From NCBI GenBank assembly GCA_964627255.1, contig CAZVIN010000088.1, positions 10,592 to 74,591 on the forward strand: a stretch of DNA of 64,000 bases. The letters are read 5' to 3'. The number at the start of each line of letters is the position of its first letter. Position 1 is the stretch's first letter. Below, in pieces: positions 1 through 8,872 of the stretch. The notes beneath the pieces are model-generated. The model saw only the letters and a program-made list of their open reading frames with translations. It did no database searches and had not been told where the DNA came from. The DNA is from CALLJL01 sp964627255 (GTDB lineage: Bacteria; Acidobacteriota; Aminicenantia; Aminicenantales; CALLJL01). A program made the position numbers and the translations under genes.

Positions 1-1
1 G

Positions 2-631
2 GTTTATCTAAATGGAGATAGAATTTTTCTTAACAATGGCCAGAATCAATCAGCTTTGCCGCTGAAAACAATAAAACTCAGAGGTGCCCACAACATCGAT
101 AACGTGATGGTTAGCCTCCTGGTAGGCCAGCTTTTTGGGGTCCCCATCAACCTAATGAAGAAGGTTATTAGCCAATTCCCGGGGCTGGAGCATCGGCTGG
201 AAAAAGTACTGACTTTGCGGGGGGTCACTTTTTTTAATGATTCTAAAGCCACCACTGTCGACGCCGCTTTAAAGGCTATCAATTCCTTAGAAACCGGAAT
301 TATCCTAATAATGGGCGGAAGGGATAAAGGAGCTGATTTCAGTCTCCTTCGACCGGCGATTAAAAGCCGAGTCCGCCACCTTATCCTTCTCGGTGAGGCC
401 AGAGAAAAGATTAGACAAGCTCTTAAAGAAGTCATCCCTACCAGCATGGCCTCCACAATGCGAGAGGCTATCAATGTAGCCTTCGAACTGGCTCGGCCCG
501 GAGAAAGCGTCCTGCTTTCCCCGGCCTGTACCAGCTTCGATATGTTTATTAACTTTGAACATAGGGGACACGTCTTTAAACGAGAGGTTCGGCGCTTAGC
601 TCGACGCGTAAAAGGGAGTCATATAAAGTGA
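2..631 (+). CDS. murD: UDP-N-acetylmuramoylalanine--D-glutamate ligase (MurD), 5'-truncated by window edge
   Basis: The frame is open to the first bases of the window, so this is the C-terminal ~209 residues of a ~450-residue enzyme. MurD adds D-glutamate to UDP-MurNAc-L-Ala in the cytoplasm, with ATP hydrolysis. Visible Mur-ligase signatures are the central-domain RGAHNIDN motif near the left end, the FNDSKATTVDAALKAI stretch, the MGGRDKGADF segment of the C-terminal domain and the terminal LSPACTSFDMFINFEHRG signature, which is MurD-like rather than MurC- or MurE-like. The stop overlaps the GTG start of ftsW (GTGA), as expected in a dcw operon. A TTG at 56 is only an internal codon, because upstream residues continue the conserved domain. 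Confidence 0.95.
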   Translation, partial: VYLNGDRIFLNNGQNQSALPLKTIKLRGAHNIDNVMVSLLVGQLFGVPINLMKKVISQFPGLEHRLEKVLTLRGVTFFNDSKATTVDAALKAINSLETGIILIMGGRDKGADFSLLRPAIKSRVRHLILLGEAREKIRQALKEVIPTSMASTMREAINVAFELARPGESVLLSPACTSFDMFINFEHRGHVFKREVRRLARRVKGSHIK

Positions 632-1758
632 AGTCTAGGGAAATCTTCCGCCCAGGCAGTTTTGACCGGCCTCTTCTTCTGGCTACATCGCTTCTTCTTT
701 TGGTCGGGTTCATCATGATTTTTAGCGCTTCGGCCTTGCCCGCCACCGAAAAATATCGCCAGCCCTTTCATTTTCTGCTTCAACAAATAACGGGAGCCGG
801 CCTGGGTTTAGTATTAATGGCCGTCATCGTTACCTCGCGGCGCGTCCTCTATCAAGAACCGGTGTTTATTCTGGGGCTTCTTGTTATTACATTATTGCTA
901 TTGGCCCTTTGCTATATCATGCCACCTATCGCCGGGACAAATCGGTGGATAACCATCTTTGGGTTGCGGTTTCAGCCTTCGGAGTTGGCCAAAATTAGTT
1001 TAACCTTGTTTATCGCTTTTTATGTGGAAAAAAAGAAGGAAAACCTCTCTGACCTAATGACCTGGCTACCAATTCTCGGAGTTACCAGCCTTTTTGTCCT
1101 TTTAATCCTGCGGGAACCAGACTTGGGAACATCGGTTTTAGTCCTCTTCATCAGCTTTGGGCTTTTTTTTATTGCCGGGATAAAAGTTCGTTATTTAGGA
1201 ATCATCATGGCTGTGGCCGCCCTGTTCTTTCTTCTCTATTTTCAACAACTGCCTCGCGATGACTATCGACGCCAGAGATGGGAGGCCTTTCTTTCGCCCG
1301 AAGAGCATCGGGACCGAGCCGGGTTCCAAATTCTACAATCCAAGTTAGCCGTCGGCTCTGGTGGTCTTCTGGGGGTCGGCTTGGGCGAGAGCACTCAGAA
1401 ACTCTATTTCCTTCCCTGTGCTCAAACCGATTTCATTTACGCCGTTATCGGCGAAGAATTTGGGTTGCTTGGTAGCCTCGCTATTTTGGCTCTGTACCTC
1501 CTCATTTTTTGGCGAGGTTGGCAGATTGCCGGCCAGGCCCCAAGCTTAAGCCACAAATTGGCCGCCTATGGACTCACCTTAGCTATATGCACGCAAGCGC
1601 TCTTCAACATCTCCATAGTTTTGGCCCTCGGACCAACCAAAGGGGTTCCCCTCCCTTTTATCAGCTATGGCCGGTCAGCTTTGGTTTGCCAACTAATCGC
1701 GGTGGGTTTTCTCCTCAACATTTCCCAGCGAAAACCTTTAAACGGCGGGGGAAGATGA
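628..1758 (+). CDS. ftsW: FtsW, SEDS-family peptidoglycan polymerase of the divisome
   Basis: This 376-residue integral membrane protein has about ten hydrophobic segments. FtsW polymerises lipid II into septal glycan together with a class B PBP. SEDS hallmarks seen here are the REPDLGTS motif (about residue 160), the long extracytoplasmic loop with LAVGSGGLLGVGLGES, the conserved GEEFGLLG, and a C-terminal PLPFISYG motif. The last motif is normally followed by GSS, but here it reads GRSA, a small deviation. The GTG start at 628 overlaps the murD stop, and the stop overlaps the murG ATG (ATGA). The order murD-ftsW-murG is the canonical dcw arrangement and separates FtsW from the paralogue RodA. 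Confidence 0.95.
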   Translation: MKSREIFRPGSFDRPLLLATSLLLLVGFIMIFSASALPATEKYRQPFHFLLQQITGAGLGLVLMAVIVTSRRVLYQEPVFILGLLVITLLLLALCYIMPPIAGTNRWITIFGLRFQPSELAKISLTLFIAFYVEKKKENLSDLMTWLPILGVTSLFVLLILREPDLGTSVLVLFISFGLFFIAGIKVRYLGIIMAVAALFFLLYFQQLPRDDYRRQRWEAFLSPEEHRDRAGFQILQSKLAVGSGGLLGVGLGESTQKLYFLPCAQTDFIYAVIGEEFGLLGSLAILALYLLIFWRGWQIAGQAPSLSHKLAAYGLTLAICTQALFNISIVLALGPTKGVPLPFISYGRSALVCQLIAVGFLLNISQRKPLNGGGR

Positions 1759-2858
1759 AAAGGCCAACTATCTTCATTTGCGGTGGAGGAACGGGCGGAC
1801 ATCTATATCCTGCCTTGGCCGTGGGACAAAAATTGCGGGAAAAAGTGCCTGAGTTAGAAATTATTTTTGTCGGTAGCCAAAGAGCCGTGGAAAAAGAAAT
1901 AATCCAGCATCATGGCGAAAAGTTCATTGGGTTGAAAATAGCGGGGCTTCGGGGAAAAGGTCCCCGCGCTATCCTTAGTATTCCGCTTGTTCCGATAGCT
2001 TTAATTAAGTCAATTTATTTAATATTTAAAAAACGGCCCCGGTTAATAATCGGCATGGGGGGATACAGTTCCGGACCAATGATCCTCGCTGCCTGGCTTT
2101 TAGGCCGGCCCCGCCTTATCTTAGAGCAAAATGCCCGGCCTGGTTTCACGAACCGCCTCCTGCGACCATTTGTTCCTAAGGCGGTAGTGGCTTTCCAGGG
2201 AACTCTTTCTTATTTTGGCCGCAAGGGAATTTGCTTGGGCAATCCAGTCCGCGAGGAATTTAACCTGATACCGCCGCGCCAGCTAAAAGAATTTTTTACT
2301 CTGCTTATTTTTGGCGGAAGCCAAGGCTCTCGTTTTCTTAATCAATTAATGGTTGCAGCCCTCTCCCATTTAATTAGAGTCAAGGATAAACTCAGAATTT
2401 TTCATCAGACTGGCCCTAAGGACCTAAGTTGGGTGGAAAGGACTTATCGAGAGCAGGGGTTTATCAAAATAACTATTGCTTCTTATTTTTTTGATATGGC
2501 TGCCCGATTTGCCGAAGCCGACCTGATTATTTGCCGGGCGGGTGCGACTTCGGTGGCTGAAATCATCGCGGCTCAGAGACCGGCCGTTCTTATTCCCTTC
2601 GCCCAGGCGGCTGAGAACCATCAATACTGGAATGCCTACGAACTGGCGGCTGCCGGCGCCGCCGACTTATTGCCTGAAAGCGAAGCCACGCCTCAGGTAT
2701 TGGCTCATAAAATCCTAAGTTATTTAGACGAACCACAAAGGCTAAAATTGATGGAGGAACGATTAAGCGGCTTTAAGAGGGAAAAACCGGAAGAAAAAAT
2801 TGCTTCTCTTTGCTTAGAGCTAATGAAATTTAAACCGAGGATGGTTTGCATTGGTTAA
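1755..2858 (+). CDS. murG: UDP-N-acetylglucosamine--undecaprenyl-PP-MurNAc-pentapeptide GlcNAc transferase (MurG)
   Basis: MurG (367 aa) converts lipid I to lipid II on the inner face of the cytoplasmic membrane. The N-terminal GGGTGGHLYPALAV G-loop, the GGYSSGP loop, the FGGSQGS third glycine loop and the C-terminal UDP-GlcNAc-binding segment (RAGATSVAEI, then PFAQAAENHQ) are all present in the expected order and length. I chose ATG 1755, which overlaps the ftsW stop as ATGA, and not the longer open frame reaching back to 1509, because the extra residues are merely ftsW read in another frame. The end overlaps the murC start by 8 bases. Confidence 0.96.
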   Translation: MKRPTIFICGGGTGGHLYPALAVGQKLREKVPELEIIFVGSQRAVEKEIIQHHGEKFIGLKIAGLRGKGPRAILSIPLVPIALIKSIYLIFKKRPRLIIGMGGYSSGPMILAAWLLGRPRLILEQNARPGFTNRLLRPFVPKAVVAFQGTLSYFGRKGICLGNPVREEFNLIPPRQLKEFFTLLIFGGSQGSRFLNQLMVAALSHLIRVKDKLRIFHQTGPKDLSWVERTYREQGFIKITIASYFFDMAARFAEADLIICRAGATSVAEIIAAQRPAVLIPFAQAAENHQYWNAYELAAAGAADLLPESEATPQVLAHKILSYLDEPQRLKLMEERLSGFKREKPEEKIASLCLELMKFKPRMVCIG

Positions 2859-4245
2859 ACAGGTCTATCGTCGCCTAAAAAAGATTCACTTAATCGGCAT
2901 CGGCGGTACAGGGATGAGTGGCATTGCGGAGGTTCTTTTAAACCTGGGCTACAAAGTCTCTGGGTCGGATATCCAAAGTAATGAAGCCGTGGAAAGACTA
3001 AAAGGCCTCGGAGCTGAAATCAGCCTTGGCCATCAAAAAGAAAATGTTCATGGAGCGGATGTGGTCGTTATCTCCTCAGCCATCCGGCCAGAAAATGTTG
3101 AAGTCCAGGAAGCTCGTCAGTTAAAAATCCCGACTATCCCTCGGGCTGAGATGTTGGCCGAACTGATGCGGATGAAATACGGCATCGCTGTCGCTGGTTC
3201 CCATGGGAAAACGACGACTACTTCCATGGTCGCTCTGGTGCTTGAGGCCGGCAGCTTTGACCCCACAATTGTCGTCGGCGGCCGTCTCAACCGCATCGGC
3301 GGCCACGGCAAGCTGGGCGCCGGTGATTTTATGGTAGTCGAGGCGGACGAAAGCGACCGTTCATTCCTCTATCTTTCCCCCTTCATCGCGGTGCTCACTA
3401 ACATCGACCTGGAACATCTCGACCATTACCACAACCTTGACGAGCTGAAAAAGACTTTTGTCCATTTCGCGAATAAAGTTCCTTTCTATTGCCCGGTCAT
3501 CCTCTGTCTCGACGACCCCAACCTTCAGGACCTGATTCCAAAGGTAGAAAGAAAAATCATCACCTATGGTTTTTCAGCTCAGGCTGATATTTTCGCTCGT
3601 GAGACTCGTTTCCGGGGTTTTGAAAGCTGGGCTAAGCTCTTCTATCATGGCGAAGAAATCGGCGAGCTCCACCTTCATGTCCCCGGAGAACATAACATTC
3701 TTAACGCCATGGCGGCAGTGGCTGTCGGTCTTGACTTGGAAATTCCCCTGCCTGCGATATTCCGGGCCTTGGAAAGCTATACCGGAACTGGCCGTCGCTT
3801 CGAGCTAAAAAAAGTAATCAATAACATAATGATAATTGAGGATTATGCCCACCACCCGACGGAAATAAGAGCTACCTTGGAGGCAGCCAAAGCCGGTTTT
3901 CAGCGGCGATTAGTGGTGGTTTTTCAACCGCACCGCTACACCCGCCTTTATCACCTTCTTAAATCCTTCGCCATGGGTTTTAACCAGGCTGATGTTCTCG
4001 TCTTAACTGAGGTTTATGCGGCGGGCGAAGAGCCTATCCCAGGAATAAACGGTGGGGCCCTTTACGAAGCCATTCATGAATATGGCCACAAACACGTTTA
4101 TTACGAGCCGGACTTGGAACAAATCCCCGAGCTCGTAGCTCGCTTGGTCAGGCCTCAGGACATAATTATGGTCTTGGGGGCCGGTAATATTCCCAAAGTT
4201 ATTCCTGCTATCATCGCCAATTTGGCCAGAGGGGAAAAGAAGTGA
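2851..4245 (+). CDS. murC: UDP-N-acetylmuramate--L-alanine ligase (MurC)
   Basis: This 464-residue Mur ligase adds L-Ala to UDP-MurNAc with ATP. It shows the N-terminal dinucleotide-like GIGGTGMSGIAEVL motif, the P-loop AGSHGKTTTTSM (about residue 113), the EADESDRSFL acidic segment, NIDLEHLDHY, and the C-terminal FQPHRYTR and VLGAGNI signatures, all typical of MurC. The start is a TTG at 2851 inside the end of murG, preceded by GAGG ten bases upstream. No murB or ddl follows, and ftsQ begins immediately with a GTGA overlap. Confidence 0.96.
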   Translation: MVKQVYRRLKKIHLIGIGGTGMSGIAEVLLNLGYKVSGSDIQSNEAVERLKGLGAEISLGHQKENVHGADVVVISSAIRPENVEVQEARQLKIPTIPRAEMLAELMRMKYGIAVAGSHGKTTTTSMVALVLEAGSFDPTIVVGGRLNRIGGHGKLGAGDFMVVEADESDRSFLYLSPFIAVLTNIDLEHLDHYHNLDELKKTFVHFANKVPFYCPVILCLDDPNLQDLIPKVERKIITYGFSAQADIFARETRFRGFESWAKLFYHGEEIGELHLHVPGEHNILNAMAAVAVGLDLEIPLPAIFRALESYTGTGRRFELKKVINNIMIIEDYAHHPTEIRATLEAAKAGFQRRLVVVFQPHRYTRLYHLLKSFAMGFNQADVLVLTEVYAAGEEPIPGINGGALYEAIHEYGHKHVYYEPDLEQIPELVARLVRPQDIIMVLGAGNIPKVIPAIIANLARGEKK

Positions 4246-5096
4246 AAACCCAGCCCGTTGCCCAACCCTTCACCCTTAATCCTTATCCTTTTCAGAGGAG
4301 TGTCCCCAAGTTTCGCCGGGTCAACCGAAAAACTCGTGTGACTTTAAAGCATATTGTCCTTCTTTTTACTTTGGCTGGCAGCCTAATTTATCTCGGCTCT
4401 CAGTCATATTTATTTCTTATAACCTGGGAAGAGCTAAGGGTAAAAGAGGTCCGAGTCGTGGCCGCAAGAGAACCGGTCAAACAGGACCTGACTAAGAATT
4501 TGAGTCAGCTTAGCCTGAGCAACATTTTTCGCCTCAATCTCAAAGCAGTGGAAAGTCTTAGCCTAACCCATCGGTGGGTAAAAAGAGTTAGGGTGCGCAA
4601 GATATTTCCCTCCTCTTTGGAAGTGATCGTTGAAGAGCGTCAGCCTTTGGCGGTCGTCAAGATTACATCTAATGACTATCTAATTGACGAGGAAGGAGTG
4701 ATTCTGGAAACTCTCTCAGGCGAGTCCAATTTGAACCTGCCCTACATATTTTCTCCTGAGGAATCCGCCAAATTATCCTCAGAAGAATTAGCCCTTGTCC
4801 GGGAGTGTCTTGAGGCCTTGGGTCAAGCTGCCAACTCCAACGCCAAACTCTTTATTTTCTCCAACCCGGCAAACTTAGTTCTTCAGTTTAATGATAGTCC
4901 CCCCCGCCTAATTCTCGGTCAGGACCAGTTTCAGGAAAAACTCAACCTTTATCGTCTCCACCGGCAGTGGTTAGAGGCTAATTATGGGCCGCTCGAATAC
5001 GTCGACCTTCGGTTTTACGAAGACCGGATTTATTTCAAACCTATGGAGCCCTCAGCGGGTTCTAACCCTGAAGGTCCGCCAAAGGAGGGAAACTAA
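4242..5096 (+). CDS. ftsQ: Cell division protein FtsQ/DivIB
   Basis: A 284-residue bitopic membrane protein: a basic cytoplasmic N-terminus of about 40 residues, one transmembrane helix (about residues 41-60), then a POTRA domain beginning near ELRVKEVRVV, with the characteristic HRWVKRVRVRKIFPSSLEVIVEERQ stretch split over two strands and an FtsQ beta-domain ending in DLRFYEDRIYFKP. FtsQ links early and late divisome proteins through FtsB/FtsL. Position between murC and ftsA, and the GTGA overlap with murC, support the call. The C-terminal tail is short and proline/glycine-rich. Confidence 0.92.
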   Translation: MKTQPVAQPFTLNPYPFQRSVPKFRRVNRKTRVTLKHIVLLFTLAGSLIYLGSQSYLFLITWEELRVKEVRVVAAREPVKQDLTKNLSQLSLSNIFRLNLKAVESLSLTHRWVKRVRVRKIFPSSLEVIVEERQPLAVVKITSNDYLIDEEGVILETLSGESNLNLPYIFSPEESAKLSSEELALVRECLEALGQAANSNAKLFIFSNPANLVLQFNDSPPRLILGQDQFQEKLNLYRLHRQWLEANYGPLEYVDLRFYEDRIYFKPMEPSAGSNPEGPPKEGN

Positions 5097-6319
5097 TGCC
5101 TAAGAGTGGTTATATTGTGGGTTTTGACTTGGGAACTAAAAAGGTCTGCTCTATCATCGGCGAAATAACTGAGGAAAGGAAAGTGGAAATTGTCGGCATT
5201 GGGATAGCCGACTCCAGGGGTGGGGTACGCAACGGTGTTGTAGTCAATTTAGATGCGGCCACAGACGCTATTAAAAAGGCACGAGAAGAGGCCGAACTGA
5301 TGGCGGGGGTGGAAATCGCTTCCGCTTATGTCGGTATCTCTGGAGCCCATATAAAAAGCTTTAATAGCCGGGGTGTGGTTGCCGTCTCGGGCAAGAATAG
5401 GGAAATTTCGCGGGAAGATATCCACCGTGTTATCGACCAATCTAAGGCCATTTCCATCCCGCCCGACCGGGAAATTATTCACATTATTCCTCAAGAGTTT
5501 GTCGTCGACGAGCAGGACGGAATCAAGGACCCCCTCGGAATGAGTGGAATTAAGCTGGAGGTTAACGTCCATATTGTCACGTCAGCCATCACTTCAGCTC
5601 AAAACCTGCGGGCTTGCTTCGAGCGAGCGGATGTCGAAATTGAAGAGGTAGTCCTCAACCAGATAGCTACCGCGACCAGCACTCTCACTCCCGATGAAAT
5701 GGAATTAGGCGTTGGCTTGATCGATATCGGCGCCGGGACAACCGAGGTGGCCATCTTTGAGCGCGGTAGTCTCTGGTATACCTGCACCATCCCTCTTGGT
5801 GGAGATAATTTTACCAACGACATCGCTGTTGGCCTGCGCACGCCGATTTCCGAAGCCGAAAAGATAAAGAAAAAATACGGCTGCATCATCGCCCCCGGAC
5901 TGGAAGAAGCAGAAACCATCGAAGTACCCAGCGTGGCTAAGGGAAAACGGCCCCGGGTCCTGTCGCGACAGATTTTAACGGATATTATTCAGCCTCGGGC
6001 TGAAGAAATCTTCCGTTTAGTGGATAGCGATATTAAGAGGATGGGTTTTGAAAAATCGCTCAACTCCGGGATTGTCTTAACCGGCGGGACAGCCCTTTTA
6101 GAGGGCCTGGAAGAAGTTGCGGAAGAAATTTTTGACCTGCCTGTGCGGAGGGGTGAGCCCTCTGGAGTAGGCGGTCTGGTGGATAGAGTTAGCACCCCCG
6201 ATTTCGCCACCTCAGTCGGGTTGATTCTTTACGGGTTTAATAAATGGCGGGAAAGGGGGATGACTAAGGAAAGAAAAAGAGGTTTTCTAGCCAGGTTCTT
6301 TGACTGGCTTAAGGAATGA
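5096..6319 (+). CDS. ftsA: Cell division protein FtsA
   Basis: An actin-fold ATPase (407 aa) that tethers FtsZ to the membrane. Seen here: the phosphate-1 motif GFDLGTKKVCSIIGE at the N-terminus, the inserted 1C subdomain (AYVGISGAHI and following), the phosphate-2 motif LIDIGAGTTEVAIF, the adenosine motif VLTGGTALLEGL, and a basic, aromatic C-terminal helix (ARFFDWLKE) that fits the amphipathic membrane-targeting sequence. Its ATG overlaps the ftsQ stop by one base (TAATG), and a purine-rich AAAGGAGGG lies upstream. It is followed 14 bases later by ftsZ. Confidence 0.96.
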   Translation: MPKSGYIVGFDLGTKKVCSIIGEITEERKVEIVGIGIADSRGGVRNGVVVNLDAATDAIKKAREEAELMAGVEIASAYVGISGAHIKSFNSRGVVAVSGKNREISREDIHRVIDQSKAISIPPDREIIHIIPQEFVVDEQDGIKDPLGMSGIKLEVNVHIVTSAITSAQNLRACFERADVEIEEVVLNQIATATSTLTPDEMELGVGLIDIGAGTTEVAIFERGSLWYTCTIPLGGDNFTNDIAVGLRTPISEAEKIKKKYGCIIAPGLEEAETIEVPSVAKGKRPRVLSRQILTDIIQPRAEEIFRLVDSDIKRMGFEKSLNSGIVLTGGTALLEGLEEVAEEIFDLPVRRGEPSGVGGLVDRVSTPDFATSVGLILYGFNKWRERGMTKERKRGFLARFFDWLKE

Positions 6320-6333
6320 GATGGAGGTGAGTC

Positions 6334-7581
6334 ATGGCTGAGGAAAGGGCTAACCGTTTAAAATTCCATTTGGTGGAAGAAAGCCCGGCCGCCAAAATCA
6401 GGGTCATCGGTATAGGTGGCGGTGGCGGCAATGCTATCAATCGCATGATTGAAGCTAATATTGAAGGCGTGGAATTCATTGCCGTTAATACCGACGTCCA
6501 GGCTTTACAAAACAGCCAGGCTCCGCTAAAAGTGCAAATCGGCGCTCAACTTACGAAGGGGTTGGGGTCTGGCGGTCACCCGGAAATTGGCCGACAAGCC
6601 GCCTTAGACGACCGCGAAAGGCTCCAGCAGATTCTTGAGGGCGCAGATATGGTTTTTCTGACTGCCGGGTTGGGGGGAGGAACCGGAACCGGCGCCACAC
6701 CAGTCTTGGCCACCTTGGCTTCAGAAATGGATATTCTCGTCATTGCTATTGTTACCATGCCGTTTGCTTTTGAGGGTAAGGTTAGGGCTAAACAAGCTGA
6801 GGAGGGGCTGAGTGAGCTTAAATCTTCTGTAGCCACAGTAATTTCTATTCCCAACGAGCGCCTTTTGGAAACTGTTAACCTTGACACCTCAATCCAGGAT
6901 GCCTTCCGTTTGGCTGACGACGTCCTGAGACAGGCGGTGCAGGGCATCTCGGATTTAATTACCAAGCCCGGCTTAATTAACCTCGATTTTGCTGATGTTC
7001 GCTCCATCATGAAAGGAATGGGCATGGCCTTTATGGGTACGGGCATTGCTTCTGGAGAAAACCGCGCCGTGGAGGCCGCTCAGAAGGCAATCTCCAGCCC
7101 GCTCCTCGTAGATACCTCGATTAAGGGAGCCAGGGGAGTCTTGATCAACATCACTGGCGGCAAGGACCTGACACTCCACGAGGTCTGGAAAGCCTCGCGT
7201 CTTGTTCACGAGTTGGCTCATCCAGAAGCCAACATAATTTTTGGGACGGTTATCGACCCCTCTCTTAAAGATATGGTTAAAGTAACAGTAATTGCTACCG
7301 GTTTTGACCGGTCAGGTGAGCCGGCAGTTATCGAAGAGACGCCACCCTTTAATAAAAGAACCCCGCCACCCTTCCCCGTCCGTACAGAAACGCCTCCTTA
7401 TTTGTTTGAATCCAAGAGCCACGAAGACATTCCCTGGAATTCCTCTTCGGGAACTCGACAATGGGACGTCTTTAAATCGCCCGCTTATCGCCGTTCGACT
7501 CCGCCCAAAAAACTGAATCCAACGCCGACAAAAATCAGACCTACCCCTTCTCCCTGGAAAAAACCGCATGAAATCAGCTGA
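6334..7581 (+). CDS. ftsZ: Cell division GTPase FtsZ
   Basis: FtsZ (415 aa) forms the Z-ring. The GTP-binding GIGGGGGNAINRM loop, tubulin signature GGGTGTGATPVLA, NLDFADVRSIM T7 loop and the second-domain MGTGIASGENRA are all intact. The start has a strong ATGGAGGTGAG just upstream. After the globular core (~320 residues) there is a proline-rich linker of ~90 residues. The usual tail peptide (D-I/V-P-A/T-F/Y-L-R-R type) is recognisable at best as KSPAYRRS about 30 residues before the end, and a further basic proline/lysine-rich stretch follows. The 3' end overlaps hutI by 14 bases. Confidence 0.97.
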   Translation: MAEERANRLKFHLVEESPAAKIRVIGIGGGGGNAINRMIEANIEGVEFIAVNTDVQALQNSQAPLKVQIGAQLTKGLGSGGHPEIGRQAALDDRERLQQILEGADMVFLTAGLGGGTGTGATPVLATLASEMDILVIAIVTMPFAFEGKVRAKQAEEGLSELKSSVATVISIPNERLLETVNLDTSIQDAFRLADDVLRQAVQGISDLITKPGLINLDFADVRSIMKGMGMAFMGTGIASGENRAVEAAQKAISSPLLVDTSIKGARGVLINITGGKDLTLHEVWKASRLVHELAHPEANIIFGTVIDPSLKDMVKVTVIATGFDRSGEPAVIEETPPFNKRTPPPFPVRTETPPYLFESKSHEDIPWNSSSGTRQWDVFKSPAYRRSTPPKKLNPTPTKIRPTPSPWKKPHEIS

Positions 7582-8845
7582 TCTAATTATCAAAAACCTG
7601 CGACAACTCCTAACTTGTTCCGGGATTATTCCTAAGAGAAAAGAAAGCCTCCGCGAATTGAACTTAATCGACGAGGCAGCCATCGCTTCCTACCAAGGGA
7701 AAATAGTCTATGTTGGACCAAACAAAGACCTGGAAAAAGAGGTTAAGGCAGTGCCAGGGGCCAAGATTCTGGAAGGTGATGGTCTTGTGGGGTTACCTGG
7801 CCTAATCGATTCCCACACCCATCTTCCCTTTGCCGGAACCAGGGAACAAGAGTTTCTTCTCCGGCTTCGCGGGGCAACTTACCAGGAACTGGCGGCTAAG
7901 GGCCTAGGAATTCAGACAACCGTTCGGGCTACACGGGAAGCTTCCTTAGAGGAACTTGTCAACCTGTGTCTTGACCGGCTAAATTCGATGCTGCTTCAGG
8001 GAACCACAACGGTTGAAGCTAAAAGCGGTTATGGCCTTGACTTGAAGACCGAAATTAAGCAACTCGAAGCGCTTCAATTAGCTCAAAAGCTCCACCCCGT
8101 AGAAATTGTCCCCACCTTTCTCGGCGCCCATGAGGTCCCGCCTGAATATCGAGAAAACAAGCCTGCTTACCTCGAACTATTGACGAGGACGGTTATGCCG
8201 GAAGTCAGACGAAAAGGGCTGGCCGAATTTTTTGATGTTTTTTGTGAGACGGGAGTCTACTCTCTCGAAGAAACCAGGATTTTAGCCGAAGAAGCTCAAC
8301 GTCTCGGTTTTAAGGTCAGGCTCCATGCTGACGAGTTTTCACCCCTGGGAGGAGCTGAGCTGGCCGTGGCCCTGAAGGCTTTCTCCGCCGACCACCTGAT
8401 TAATATCACCCCCAAAGGCATTGCGGCCTTGGCGGGAAGCTCCACCGTTGCTACCTTTTTGCCCATGGTCCCCCTTTTCCTTAAGTTAGCCCAGCGGCCG
8501 CCGGCTCGCCAGCTGATTGATTCCGGAGCGATTGTCGCTATCGCCACTGATTTCAACCCTGGCAGTTCAATGACGGAATCCATGCTTTTGGTCATGCAAT
8601 TAGCTGTCTTTCTCTTGGATTTCCAGGTCGAGGAAGCAATTAATGCGGCAACGGCAAACGCTGCCTTTGCCCTTGAAAGACAGGAGAGGATCGGGAGTCT
8701 TGAACCTGGCAAAGATATGGACCTCATCCTTTGCTCCGTTCCCAATTATGTCCACCTCATCTATCACCCAGGGCCCAATCCCATCCGGCATGTTTTCAAA
8801 AAGGGACGGCGGGTTGTTCGAGACGGCGCAATCGCCTTTAGCTAA
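7568..8845 (+). CDS. hutI: Imidazolonepropionase (HutI)
   Basis: An amidohydrolase-superfamily enzyme (425 aa) that hydrolyses imidazolone-5-propionate to N-formimino-L-glutamate in histidine degradation. The metal-binding DSHTHLPFAGTRE motif (about residue 80), EAKSGYGLD, LGAHEVP, the HADEFSPLGG motif and the late ATDFNPGSS motif are those of HutI rather than other amidohydrolases. It overlaps the 3' end of ftsZ by 14 bases, so it is likely co-transcribed with the division genes. No hutH, hutU or hutG is in the window, so the rest of the pathway must be elsewhere. It ends 27 bases from the convergent permease gene, with no clear terminator hairpin between them. Confidence 0.94.
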   Translation: MKSADLIIKNLRQLLTCSGIIPKRKESLRELNLIDEAAIASYQGKIVYVGPNKDLEKEVKAVPGAKILEGDGLVGLPGLIDSHTHLPFAGTREQEFLLRLRGATYQELAAKGLGIQTTVRATREASLEELVNLCLDRLNSMLLQGTTTVEAKSGYGLDLKTEIKQLEALQLAQKLHPVEIVPTFLGAHEVPPEYRENKPAYLELLTRTVMPEVRRKGLAEFFDVFCETGVYSLEETRILAEEAQRLGFKVRLHADEFSPLGGAELAVALKAFSADHLINITPKGIAALAGSSTVATFLPMVPLFLKLAQRPPARQLIDSGAIVAIATDFNPGSSMTESMLLVMQLAVFLLDFQVEEAINAATANAAFALERQERIGSLEPGKDMDLILCSVPNYVHLIYHPGPNPIRHVFKKGRRVVRDGAIAFS

Positions 8846-8872
8846 GAATATAAAATTTAAAAATAATCTCGT

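Noticed and set aside
1509..1754. An open frame extending murG upstream by 82 codons
   Set aside because: The extra residues are ftsW read in another frame; the ATG at 1755 overlapping the ftsW stop gives the normal MurG N-terminus.
8846..8872. Bidirectional terminator between hutI and the permease
   Set aside because: The 27-base AT-rich gap has no stem of useful length.
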